Source: Allomyces macrogynus ATCC 38327
Lineage: Eukaryota; Blastocladiomycota; Blastocladiomycetes; Blastocladiales; Blastocladiaceae
Direction of reading: 5' to 3'
Assembly (NCBI GenBank): GCA_000151295.1
Contig: GG745345.1
Span: 105,202 to 169,201, forward strand
DNA length: 64,000 bases
The position numbers and the translations under genes were made by a program. The notes under the pieces were generated by a model. The model ran no database searches, was not told where the DNA came from, and saw nothing but the letters and a program-made list of their open reading frames with translations. Shown here one piece after another: positions 54,941 to 64,000 of the stretch (position 1 is the first letter of the stretch; each line of letters starts with the position of its first letter).

Positions 54941-56220
54941 ATGCCCGCTCATGACCTGATCGGCGCCACTGCTGCCACCGCCACCACTTCCGACGCGCAC
55001 CTCGCCGACGCCGCGGCCGCTCTGACGCTTGACGGCCCGTCGCCCGCGCGCTCTGCCGCTGCTGCCCCGGTTCCCGTCAAGACCGCGCCGCGCGCGCCTG
55101 CCACCACCACTTCTACCCCGCTCATCGCCTCGCCGATTGCCGGCCACGACGTACACCTCATCTATGACCCGTCGTATGCCAACCCGGCGCTGCACACGGA
55201 CCTGATCGTACCCGTGCGCGAACTCGGGTGCAAGTCGGTGACAACATGGGTCGTGACAGACGAGAATGCCGAGGAGCTCGCGCGCCAAGTGCCCAAGGAT
55301 GGCGTGCTCGTGTTGCACGCGGATATGCCGCCGGGACTGACCAAGGGGGCCGAGTTTACGGCGCTGCGGTACGTTGCTCCGACGCACTGCCCCTCTTTCG
55401 CGAATTTCGAGATGCTAATCCTGTCCGACTCTGCAGCATGCTCCTCCGCGCCGGCCAGTTCCCGCACGTCCTCGGGCACGTCCCGGCCTTCTGCGAGCGC
55501 ACGTTGCACAAGTCGCGCATGCACGACCAATTTGTGCGCGCCCAAATCCCGCACGCCGACTCGCTGATCGTTCCGACCCTCGACGCGCTCAACGGCCCCG
55601 CCACGCGCGACTTTGTCGACCGCATTCTCGCCAATGCCCCGGGCACGCGGCTCTTCATCAAGGTCGACAACGGGTTCAACTCGTGCGGTCTGACGTCTGG
55701 GTGCGTCGTCGACTCTTATGACGCCCTCGTTGCCGCGGCCTCGCCACTCGTCGAGGCGCACGGCGCGATCGTCGTGCAGCGGTACCTCGCCGGGCGCGAG
55801 TTTACCGTGGCTGTCTGTGATACTCCGGTGGGGGTGCGCGCGTTTCATGCGGTCGAGCGCGTGTTCTTGCCGGGGCAACTGTTTTCGCCGCCCGATGGGA
55901 CCGCGGCGGAGAAAGTCGTTCAGGGGGAACCCGAGCTAGTCGAGGCGTGCCGCGCGGCCGCGCGTGACGCGTACGTGGCGGTCGGCGGGTGCGCGTGGGG
56001 GCGGGTGGACGTGCGGTGTGATGATGCTGGGCGCGTCTACGTGCTCGAGGTCAACAACACGGCGTCGTTTGCGCCAGATTCGTATTTTGCGATGTCAACG
56101 CGCGCAGAGGGCGTGGATCGTGCGCAGGTGCTCGCGTGGGTCGCGCAGGCCGCGTGGGACCGGCCGGTCGGGTGGATGGGGATTGAAGAGGAGGGAGAAG
56201 AAGGAGTGAGTGAGGACTAG
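54941..56220 (+). CDS. ATP-grasp protein, D-alanine-D-alanine ligase-like
   Basis: Exons 54941-55368 and 55437-56220 (68-nt intron with GCTAAT branch-like site) give 403 residues. After an Ala/Thr-rich leader of about 65 residues, GHDVHLIYDPSYANPALHTD starts the N-terminal Rossmann-like subdomain. RLFIKVDNGFNSCGL (phosphate-binding loop region), IVVQRYLAGREFTVAV (the large-loop glutamate/arginine region, V-x-R-Y-L-x-G-R-E) and GRVDVRCDDAGRVYVLEVNN (Mg-binding D...E-x-N) are the ATP-grasp landmarks of D-Ala-D-Ala ligases. Fungi make no peptidoglycan, so the substrate is likely another amino or carboxylic acid. Bacterial ancestry is conceivable, but the gene has a fungal intron and local codon use. 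Confidence 0.75.
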
Positions 56221-56521
56221 TGGATCTGTGGGCGGGTTCCCGTGGCGGTTGGTTTGGATTAAGCTGAAGGAGACGCGCTACTCAAAACGAGGATGATGGT
56301 GTCGACTGGCAAGACTTGCACAGATTAAATGAATGGATTGATGTCTCCACGCATCGCAACCACTCCTTTGCCCTTCGCCCTTGGCCGTGTGATTTGAATC
56401 TCCTCCGCCGCTTTTGACCGTGCGATTTGGCGAAGGCTCGTCTGCATCGCGCCGAGAAACTGCTCCTGGCCAAACAACCCGGACACAAAAATCGCAACTA
56501 AAGAACTATGATCCCATTTAT
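56221..56521. other. convergent spacer between the ATP-grasp gene and bL36m
   Basis: 300 nt with nothing recognisable beyond the two 3' ends. Confidence 0.35.
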
Positions 56522-56788
56522 CTACCCCTGGCGCTGCTTGTGCCGCGTCGACTTCTTGCAGAGCACGTAGCGGCGGCCCTTGCGCACAACCACATAGCAG
56601 TGCTCGCACCGCGGCTTGACCGACGCGCGCACCTGGTACCCACGCACCGAACTGGCCATCACCGCGGCCGCGGGGGTCACGGGGCGCGCGACGGCGACGG
56701 ACGGGGTCACAAGGAGCGTGCGCATCGACGTGCGCAGGACGGCGGCGGCCGCGACCGACGTGCGGGCGGCGGCGAGGGCGGCGATCAT
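56522..56788 (-). CDS. MRPL36: mitochondrial large-subunit ribosomal protein bL36m
   Basis: 88 residues: a 52-residue Ala/Arg/Val-rich mitochondrial leader followed by the complete L36 body [20 protein letters not shown] then [16 protein letters not shown]. The zinc ribbon is intact: C61, C64, C77 and H82. Assembles at the base of the L7/L12 stalk in the mitoribosomal large subunit. The frame extends upstream to 57304, but that part is Arg-rich shadow sequence and the Met at 56788 begins a good leader. Divergent from SSF1 over 365 nt. Confidence 0.93.
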   Translation of the reverse strand: MIAALAAARTSVAAAAVLRTSMRTLLVTPSVAVARPVTPAAAVMASSVRGYQVRASVKPRCEHCYVVVRKGRRYVLCKKSTRHKQRQG

Positions 56789-57153
56789 GATTGATGGGAC
56801 TAGGTCGGGGCGGATGGAGCACGCGGTGAGCGGCGCGGATTCGGGGTGGAGAGGATGCGGATGCCGGGCACACCTTGGCGCGCGCCGAGTGCGGGGGGTT
56901 GCAGGGAGCGGGGTGCGCGGGGTCGACGGGAATCGTGGTCGACGATGGTCGGTCACTCGATACGCAAATGTGTTGATGAAGCTGCATGGCAACGCGACTT
57001 CCACAGCAGGTAAACGGTGCACGCGATGCTGCGTGACCCGGTACACAAAACCACCCCCACACTTCCACCTCTTCCCTGATCGCCGCCTCCCAACCAACCG
57101 TCCATTGCCGACCCGCCCGCCCGACCTTTCGCCCGCCGCACCGCACGCACAAG
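56789..57153. promoter_or_regulatory. divergent promoter region bL36m / SSF1
   Basis: A 365-nt spacer; the right half is a C-rich run (CCACCCCCACACTTCCACCTC) leading to the SSF1 start. A mitoribosomal and a cytosolic ribosome biogenesis gene share this region. Confidence 0.35.
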
Positions 57154-58803
57154 ATGGCCAAACGCCGCAGGAAGAACCGCACGCATGTCGCGACCGCCGA
57201 CGACGCGACGACCCCACCGCCGCGCTCGTTTGTCGTGAAATCCGGCGACGTCGGCAAGCTCGTTGCGCACCTTGTCCGGGACGTGCGTCGCGTGATGCAC
57301 CCAAACACGGCCGCCAAGCTGCGCGAACGCAAGTCCAACAAGTTGCGCGACTATGTCGCGCTCGCCGGCCCGCTGCACGTCTCGCACCTGGCCGTATTTT
57401 CGCGCGGGAAACCCAAGCCCGAGAACCCGGCCCTCGGCGGTGCGCTCAATTTACGAATTGGCAAGCTTCCGCGCGGCCCGACGGCGGGGTTCCGCGTCAA
57501 CTCGTACTCGCTGGCATCTGACGTGGTGGCGCTGCAAAAGACGCCCAAGACGCAGTCGGGCAGTCTGTTTGCGTCGGCGCCGCTGCTGGTGTTGAACAAT
57601 TTCCCGACCGACCGCAACGAGTACAAGTTGTTGGCGACGCTTTTGCAGAACATGTTTCCGGCGATTTCCGTTGCGGATATGAAGATTTCGTCGACGCGGC
57701 GCGTCGTGCTATTCAACTACAATGCTGAGACGGACGCGCTCGATTTCCGGCACTATGCGATCGACGTCAAGGCTACGGGTGTGTCCAAGGGCGTGAAAAA
57801 GATCGTCTCGGGCAAGGGGGTCCCGGACTTGGGGGCGTTCCGCGATATTTCGGACTACATTACGCGGTACGCTCTTTCCTCCGCTTTTTATTCGTAACGT
57901 TAACCGCATGACTGACGATCATCTTCTCCACCCGCTGTTTAGCGAAGCCGTCGCCGCTGAATCCGACCTCGAAGACGGCCCCGAGAACACGGTCGAGCTG
58001 CCGCACAACTACACGGGCCGCAACAACCGACAGGCCGAGCAGCGCGCGATCAAGTTGACGGAACTCGGCCCCCGGATGGACCTGTCGCTCATGAAAATTC
58101 AAGAGGGCCTGTGCTCGGGCGAGGTGCTCTTCCACCGGTTCGTGCAAAAGACGCCCGCGGAGCTCAAGGCATTGCAGACGGCCAAGGCCAAGCGCGAGGC
58201 TGATAAGGCGCGCCGCCGCGCCGAGCAGGAGGCGAATGTGGACCGCAAGAAGCAGGTCAAGGAGGAGAAGCGCGCAAAGAAGGCGGCCAAGAAGGCGACC
58301 AAGGAAGAGGAGGATGACGGGACGGATATCGAGTACGGTGATGGGCATGAGGATTCGGACGACGAGGGTCGGCCCAAGGCGTTCGAGCAGACGATGATAT
58401 CGACGATGAGGAAGACTTTGATGATGGCGACGACGATGTCGAGGATGGCGCGCACGACGCGTTTGCGCCCGAGGACGCGAACGACTTGTCGGGTGGCGAC
58501 GACCAGTCGGACGAGGACGACGACGAGGACGACGACGACGATATCGAGGAGCCGGCACCGAAGCGCACCAAGAACTCGCATGCCGCGGCGCCGTCGGTGG
58601 CAGCAAGGTCATCCGGTGCGAGTCGTGGCCGTGGTGGGGCCGGTGCGAGTCGTGGTCGCGGTGGGGCCGGCGCGCGCGGTGGCCGTGGTGGTGGCGCAGG
58701 AGCTCGTGGTGGTCGTGGCGGCGCGGGTCCTCGAGGTGGCCGTGGTGGGGGCGCTGGCCGCGGTGGGCGCGGAGGAGGTCGTGGCGGACGTGGACGCAAG
58801 TAA
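57154..58803 (+). CDS. SSF1: ribosome biogenesis protein SSF1 (Peter Pan, Brix domain), one apparent frameshift
   Basis: Exon 1 (57154-57866) reads [12 protein letters not shown], then [53 protein letters not shown] and [19 protein letters not shown] 76-nt intron leads to exon 2 (57943 on) with [20 protein letters not shown], the Brix C-terminal [20 protein letters not shown] and a Lys/Glu-rich helix. At about 58385-58392 the acidic tail changes frame: [10 protein letters not shown] is followed in the +2 frame by [13 protein letters not shown] and then an RGG-rich tail (58610-58803) to a stop at 58803. A one-base deletion or sequencing error is the simplest cause. SSF1 is needed for 27S pre-rRNA maturation in 60S assembly. 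Confidence 0.88.
58610..58803 (+). repeat. GGT/CGT-rich minisatellite encoding an RGG/GAR tail
   Basis: About 194 nt of short units built around cgtggtggtcgtggc-like blocks. In the frame that ends at 58803 it encodes [20 protein letters not shown] and further RGG repeats. Such glycine-arginine tails bind RNA and are arginine-methylated in nucleolar proteins. Confidence 0.8.
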
Positions 58804-59218
58804 GTGGTACGGTGGGCGTGATGGGATGTGCATTCCTTTGGATTCGATTGTTTTGTCTGCCAGTTTTATGGCAAACCCCGGCCAACAGTTGGTCAATGCT
58901 CTGTGAGCCGTAATGTGAGCCAAAAGGAACCGTACCGCAACCGACGATTCAGACAAGCAACATGCACGTCTGCACTGCGTGAGCGTTTGCGTTCAATGGT
59001 TTGCAAATCATGATCTCCCACATCTGCCATGTGCAAAGTATCCTCGAGCATGCGTTGATGTGGCAAGCAAGAAATAGCTCGAGTTGGACACCACGCCGAG
59101 CTACATCGCGTATTTATTGGTGACAGGAGCATCGTCGAAAGGACCGTGAACCGACGCGCAAAAGACAACAATAAAACCAGCTTGTGCAAAAGCAATCCCT
59201 CCACCACGCTTCTCCACC
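58804..59218. other. convergent spacer SSF1 / TYS1
   Basis: No coding sequence recognised. AT-richer than the flanks, with AATAAA-type hexamers (about 59170), consistent with 3' end formation. Confidence 0.4.
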
Positions 59219-60571
59219 TTACACCTTGGTCACCTTGGCCGCTTCTACCGGCACGGTCTTGGCCTGCTCGGCCGCCGCGGGCTTGGCCACCGCCGCGTCC
59301 TTAGCCGGCGCTTCCGGCGCCACCTTCATCTGCTCGACGGCCTTGGTCGCGTCCGAGACTGCCGAATCCGCCGTCTCCGGACGCTTGTTATGCTTCTTCT
59401 TCTCTTTCTTCTTGGACGCGCCACTGGTGGCGGGCTTCTTGCCCGTCGGGTAGGCCGTCTCCGTCAACTCCTGCAACTCGGGCGTGTTGAACGCTTCGCG
59501 AATCGGGTCCAGCAGGACATTCAGCGCCTCGGCGACGGCCTTTTTCAAATCGCCCGGGTGCACCTTCTTCTCGGCAAACGCCGTCTCGAGGTCCTCGAAC
59601 GACGAGTAGGTCGAGTCGCCACCAAACTTCTCCGGTCGCTTGATCGTGAACGCCGCGTTCCCGCCGCGGAGCGACGCGATCGGGAAGAGCACGGCCTTGA
59701 CAAACGCGAGCACGCCGTTATCCGCGACATTGCCCTCTTCGCAGAACGCGCGCTTGATCTTGCGTTCCACGTCCTTGGGCGAATCCAACAAATCAATCTT
59801 CGAGTCCGGGTCCGAGGACGACATTTTGGACCCGGCAAGACCGGGGACCATGGCGTTCATCAAGTGCGCGCGCTTCTTGTAACCCAGCTTGGGCAGGTAC
59901 TTTTCGGCCAAGACAAAGATCTTGCGCTGGTCGACGCCGCCAAACTGCGCGTCCACGTCAAGGTACTGCTCGTCGAGCGCCTGCAGGCCCGGGTAGATCA
60001 GGCCCGACAACAGCGGGTTGTCCGTCTGCTTGACGACCTCGGCACCGGCTTTGATCGCGTCGTGCACCGTCAGCATGGCCGCGAGCTTGTACGCGTCGAG
60101 GTTGTACTCGCGCGTCAGCTGGTACTCGGTGCCAACGACAAACCGCAACTTGTCGATGGGCACACCGACCGACGTCAGGATCGCCTTGATCAGGTGCTCG
60201 TAGTACTGCGTGCGCGCCTCGAGCTGGTCCCAGGGGGCCTTCATGTTGTCGAGGAACGCGTGCAGGTTCGCAAACAAAATCGTCACGTGGCAGCCCGCCG
60301 CGAGGAAGTCGGCAATTTTGACCATGGGCACAAAGTAGCCAATGTGCGGCTTGCCCGTCGGCGCCGTGCCCCAGTAGAGCTTCAGGTCGCGCTCCTTGAG
60401 CACGTCGCGGATTGTGTCGACGCCAAGGGTTTCCTGCAGCCCGCGCGTGATCAGGTCCACCTTGGCCTCGATGGTCAACGCGCCGCGCGGGCCCATGGCG
60501 TCGGAGAGGGGAAGCGGCGGCTGGGTCGGCGTCGCGGCGGCCGGAGCGGTGGTCGGTGCGGGTGCGGCCAT
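59219..60571 (-). CDS. TYS1: cytosolic tyrosyl-tRNA synthetase
   Basis: 450 residues, no intron needed. The class I signature appears as [15 protein letters not shown] (HIGH-type) and [18 protein letters not shown] (KMSKS-type). [20 protein letters not shown] and the tyrosine-binding [12 protein letters not shown] region fit eukaryotic/archaeal TyrRS. The catalytic body is followed by a short anticodon-binding part ([20 protein letters not shown]) and a Lys-rich then Ala/Glu-rich tail, without an EMAPII-like domain. Met at 60571 is chosen because the Ala/Pro/Thr leader precedes the conserved [11 protein letters not shown]. The frame extends to 61432 by chance. Charges tRNA-Tyr in the cytosol. 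Confidence 0.96.
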   Translation of the reverse strand: MAAPAPTTAPAAATPTQPPLPLSDAMGPRGALTIEAKVDLITRGLQETLGVDTIRDVLKERDLKLYWGTAPTGKPHIGYFVPMVKIADFLAAGCHVTILFANLHAFLDNMKAPWDQLEARTQYYEHLIKAILTSVGVPIDKLRFVVGTEYQLTREYNLDAYKLAAMLTVHDAIKAGAEVVKQTDNPLLSGLIYPGLQALDEQYLDVDAQFGGVDQRKIFVLAEKYLPKLGYKKRAHLMNAMVPGLAGSKMSSSDPDSKIDLLDSPKDVERKIKRAFCEEGNVADNGVLAFVKAVLFPIASLRGGNAAFTIKRPEKFGGDSTYSSFEDLETAFAEKKVHPGDLKKAVAEALNVLLDPIREAFNTPELQELTETAYPTGKKPATSGASKKKEKKKHNKRPETADSAVSDATKAVEQMKVAPEAPAKDAAVAKPAAAEQAKTVPVEAAKVTKV

Positions 60572-60935
60572 GGTGAGAGGGTGACCGGTTGGTTGGTCAG
60601 TGAGGGAAGAGGACGGGGCCGCGCGCAATTTATTGGGCGGGCGGGCGGGCACTTGCAGCGAGTCGTTGCTGACCGTGGTCAATCGTTTGTCGTGCTCGTG
60701 CTCGCCGTCGTTGGAGCGAGCGGCGGGGGGCATGCCAGCTGCAGGCAGCAACGGAGCGTGCCTCTGACAACGCCGGGCGTGACGGCGCGTGACTTGCGAC
60801 TCCTTGGTCGTGCGAGACGCGCGAGACGCGCCGCTTCCTCGGCCGCAGCGCGCTGGGGCAGATCGATTGCGCTTCCAAGACGTGTCTATTTGCAATGCAC
60901 TCTTGACCGGAAACAAACCATCCATTTCTCCTCCA
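60572..60935. other. spacer between AKR1 3' end and TYS1 start
   Basis: A 364-nt region on the same strand as both neighbours; should hold the TYS1 promoter. No gene seen. Confidence 0.35.
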
Positions 60936-63722
60936 TTACCCCGCCAAGAACCGCGTTGACTCTTCCTGGTTCCCTGCTGCACCGCGGGTCGCGCCACGAC
61001 CCCGTCCTGCTGCCGCTCCTGGCGCGCCCGTACCTTGCGGACCCTGCGGCTTGCCCGCGACCACGGCCCCACAACACCCGCGCTCGCGCCTTCCGCCAAC
61101 CCCGCCCCCTCGCACCCCACTCTCATCCGCATCCTCCCCCCACCCGCTGCCGACCGCATCCTCCTTATCCCCCATCCAAAACGTGGCCCAATTCCTCGCA
61201 CATCCCTTGTCCGCCACATTCCTATACCGCCGGTTCCGTGCCGACCGGTAGGTATCCGCTGCCCTTGACTCGACGGGCACCGAGGTATGGTCGTACTTGT
61301 ACCAATTGAGCCACTCGTTGGTGGTCGAGTTGACAGACACATGATACACTTGCTGCAGCGCGAGCATGAAGACCCACGGGATCTGGATCGCGCACCACAT
61401 GGCAAGCCACGTGGCCGACGGGTCGAGAACAAACGATTCGCAGAGCGTGAATTGCAGACAGTCCCGCTCGAGGTCGTTGGCGACGGGTAGCGGGAGCGTG
61501 GATTTGCGGGTGAAAGAGGCGGCAGACCACAGGTGGATGTACTGGATCGCGAGCAGAATGATCGAGAAGAGAAAAAGAATGAACGCGCGGTGGTTGCCGG
61601 ACCCGATGCAGTTCCATGTCCAGGGGCCTAGTGAGTCGGTACGCGGCGTCATGGTGAGAAGAACGAGCGCTGAGGCCTACGGTGGAGGGAGGAGATGAAC
61701 GACGTACAGTGGTGGTCGAACCGCGTCACGCACCGGTCGCACTGCTGGCAATGCTTGGACCGGACCGGCCGCCGTGCCTACTCCGCAAACCGTCAGTCGC
61801 CATCCACGAGAACGAGAGAGTCGAGAGCATCCGTCGCGTACCATGCACGTCAAACAAAAATGAGCCTTATCCAACATCTCGCGGTCGGCCAGTTCCACCA
61901 AATCCCTCCCCACGACCGGGTACTCCCCGACCCCGTCCCCGTCCACCTTCACCACCACCCTTCCTCCGGTCTCCGCACCCACCACCGCATCCCGCATCGG
62001 CGGCGGCCAGACGACCTGCCGCCCGCGGCGCGGGAGGTACCCCGGGTCCCCGAGCACCGCGCGGTACATCACGGCCAGCCCGCCTAACCAGGTGACCACA
62101 AACAGCCCCAGTGCCCACCCACTTTCCTCGACGACCCACGGCGCCAGCTTCCACGCGACCACGACCGCGCCCAATAGCAACGTCCAGCCAATAATCGCGG
62201 CCAAGTACGGCGTCCGCGCGACGCTTCGTTTCTTACTCTTCACGTACCCGCCAAAATGCTCGTCGTCCGACGCGACCGACCGCCCATGGCGTCCGCGGTG
62301 TGGGGGTTTCAAGACCAGCCGCATCGCGGCAATGTGGACCCCCGACGCCAGGACGATGGCCCCGACGAGGTTCGCGTACCACGGCCAGGACGTGAGGAGG
62401 GCGAAAAAGGACGCTTGCAGCCCGGGGAGGACGGTGAAGAGCTGGTTCGCGCGGCGGTCGCTGACGCTGTAGTACAGAAGACCCCTTGCGCTGCGGAGCC
62501 ACCAGAACCAAGGCCGGCGCGGGCGGCCGCGATTCACGATCGCGCGCGCTCGGCGGGGCCGGAGGCACGACGGGCCCGATCCGGGCGTCGGCGTTGGCGT
62601 CACGCCGTCCTGGAGCGGCTGCCGCGTCGCGTCGTCATCATCAAACTCATCGTCGTCGTCGGTTTCGTCAGCATGAACGACGCCCGCGGCATTGCTCGCA
62701 ATCGACGCGCGCCGCGCGCCCCGCCCACTGCGGGAATCCGGGGGCGCAGAGCCGAGCGATTCGCGCACCCATCCGGGGTCGAGGTCCAAGTCCACGGCGA
62801 CCGCACGCGCATCGACGCCAGAGGGATCCCGCGCGCGCGGGTCAGCCCCGTGCGCGAGGAGGAGTTCGGCGGCCGCGATCCGGCGGTGGTGCAGCGCCCA
62901 GTGCAGGAGCGGGTACCCTTCGGCGACGGCGTTCGGGTCAGCGCCGAGGGCCAGGAGTGCGGCGGCCGCGTCAACCGTGGCCGATCCGATGACCGCAAAA
63001 AACAAGGCCGTCCGGTTTTTAGAATCGAGTACGTCGACGGGCACGGAGTACCCGGCGACCAAGAGCGATACGAGAAGTGGCGATCCGGCCTGCGCGGCCA
63101 AGTGAATCGGCGCGGCCCCCTCCACATCGTACACGTCGTGCGCGCGCGCGCCACGCGCGAGTAACGCGTGCACGACGTGCACGTGGCCACGCCGCGCGGC
63201 CCATTGCAGCGCGGTTGCGTTGAGTGAGCCGGCGGGCACGTCCACGAGCGCGCCAAACTCGTCGATGAGGAGCCGGCACAGGTCGACGTGACCGTTGATT
63301 GCGGCCCAGTGTAAGGGCGGAATGCCTTCGTGGTCGACGGTGTTGGCGGAAATGCCCGTGTTGGTGGAAAGAAGGGCGTGGATCGCGACGCGGTTGTTGT
63401 AGATGGCGGCGTCGCGCAAGTGCTTGTGCAGCGGTGGCGCCTCGGTCGCGGTTTTCGGAGAGGTGGTGGTGGTGGTGGACGCGGTCACAGCAGCAATGGC
63501 GCTCGTCGGTGCGGGCGGCGAAAAGGCGACGGCGAGCGGGATCTCTTCGTCGTCGGTGCTCGCTGACCCGCGATGCATGGGAGGTGGTGGAGAGGTGGAC
63601 GATGAGGGCGATGGGTCGAGCGTGGCCATGGCGGGCACAAGCGCCGGTAAGTGCACGCGCGCCGAGGTCCAGTCGGTGGTTGAGGGCGCCGTAAAGGCGG
63701 CGTGGTCGAGTGGGGCCGGCAT
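60936..63722 (-). CDS. AKR1: ankyrin-repeat DHHC palmitoyltransferase (AKR1-like)
   Basis: Four exons, 63722-61842, 61777-61708, 61627-61297 and 61221-60936, giving 855 residues. The last intron (61296-61222, 75 nt) is in frame and could be retained. After a Ser/Thr/Pro-rich N-terminus, five to six ankyrin repeats occupy about residues 100-300 ([78 protein letters not shown]). Transmembrane segments follow ([52 protein letters not shown]). Splicing assembles the cysteine-rich domain [39 protein letters not shown] with the catalytic DHHC. AKR1/HIP14 enzymes S-palmitoylate proteins at Golgi or endosomes. The C-terminal 90 residues are Gly/Arg-rich low complexity. Confidence 0.93.
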
Positions 63723-64000
63723 CGTGGAGGAGCGTGGAGGGCGAGCGTCGAGGCCGATCCACGCGGCCGTGTTGGACGCGCCGAGGAGTTATCGAGCGCG
63801 CGAGTTGAGTGCGGCAAGTCGGGAGTGTTGAGGTCTTCGTGGGGGCCGCGCGTCGCTGCGGCCGACGAGGTCGTGAGCGTCGTTGGCAATGGAGAGCTGT
63901 GGAGAAGTGGTGCACGGTGCATGTCAGCGCGCCCCCGTGCGGGAATAGGGAAAGCCAAGCGGGGGGGACCCAGGCGACTCTCCCCTGGCAGTCGAGGCAG

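Noticed and set aside
55162..55878. 238-codon minus-strand frame
   Set aside because: Antisense to the ATP-grasp gene, spanning its intron without interruption only by chance.
59390..61309. 639-codon plus-strand frame
   Set aside because: Exactly antisense to the well-supported tyrosyl-tRNA synthetase and AKR1 3' end.
1..64000. CRISPR arrays, bacterial operons, insertion sequences or prophage
   Set aside because: No regularly spaced repeats, no transposase or integrase-like frames; gene content and introns are eukaryotic.

Overview
The window is a gene-dense nuclear segment from a fungus. Most protein-coding genes are interrupted by short spliceosomal introns. Nearly all of those I could place are 48-121 nt long, with donors such as GTACGT, GTCCGT or GTTCGT and TAG/CAG acceptors. 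The genes themselves are fungal or eukaryotic housekeeping genes: TFIIH SSL1, HAS1, SSF1, GUA1, ADE8, TYS1, septin, P4-ATPase, an AKR1-type palmitoyltransferase, HUB1/UBL5 and mitochondrial ribosomal proteins. Base composition looks GC-rich in the housekeeping genes and visibly lower in several islands. Repeats of the 'VLEWW' ankyrin-like type, the GC-rich genes with very short introns and the mixture of animal-like genes (NR2C2AP, SMNDC1/SPF30, TBC1D20) suggest an early-diverging zoosporic fungus, possibly Blastocladiomycota. That placement is inference, not proof.

Layout, left to right. 1-4.7 kb: a mitochondrial RMD1/RMND1-type protein (cut by the window edge), then a very unusual multidomain RNA end-processing and sealing protein (2H-like phosphoesterase, dual-specificity phosphatase, P-loop kinase, RNA ligase). 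5.7-7.8 kb: an importin-alpha-like armadillo protein with a coiled-coil tail. 8.5-14.8 kb: SSL1, mitochondrial bS16, SPF30, a tail-anchored fumarate reductase and NR2C2AP. 14.8-17.3 kb: no intact gene, but decayed sequence. 17.3-22.2 kb: a P4-ATPase whose 5' end is lost in a 454-nt assembly gap. 23.8-32.1 kb: GUA1, HAS1, mitochondrial uS5, HUB1 and a septin. 33.0-34.5 kb: a broken F-box/LRR-like gene on the minus strand in a lower-GC island. 35.6-38.6 kb: what looks like a fusion of two tandem TBC (TBC1D20-like) genes. 39.3-45 kb: ADE8, a SAP-domain low-complexity protein and a BUD21/UTP16-like protein. 45.4-54.3 kb: an accessory block with at least three further F-box/LRR-like copies, all broken as read, around an intact 'WW' ankyrin-like protein. 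54.9-64 kb: an ATP-grasp (D-Ala-D-Ala ligase-like) protein, mitochondrial bL36, SSF1, TYS1 and AKR1.

Functionally the intact genes lean towards ribosome biogenesis and translation (HAS1, SSF1, BUD21-like, TYS1, three mitoribosomal proteins), purine synthesis (GUA1, ADE8) and membrane traffic (P4-ATPase, TBC protein, AKR1). Several are divergently paired over compact spacers (GUA1/HAS1, uS5m/HUB1, bL36m/SSF1). The most notable items are the four-domain RNA repair protein, the double-TBC fusion and the decaying F-box/LRR family. All exon limits were worked out by eye from splice-site consensus and protein-family continuity. For most genes the exon sum was checked for an intact frame.
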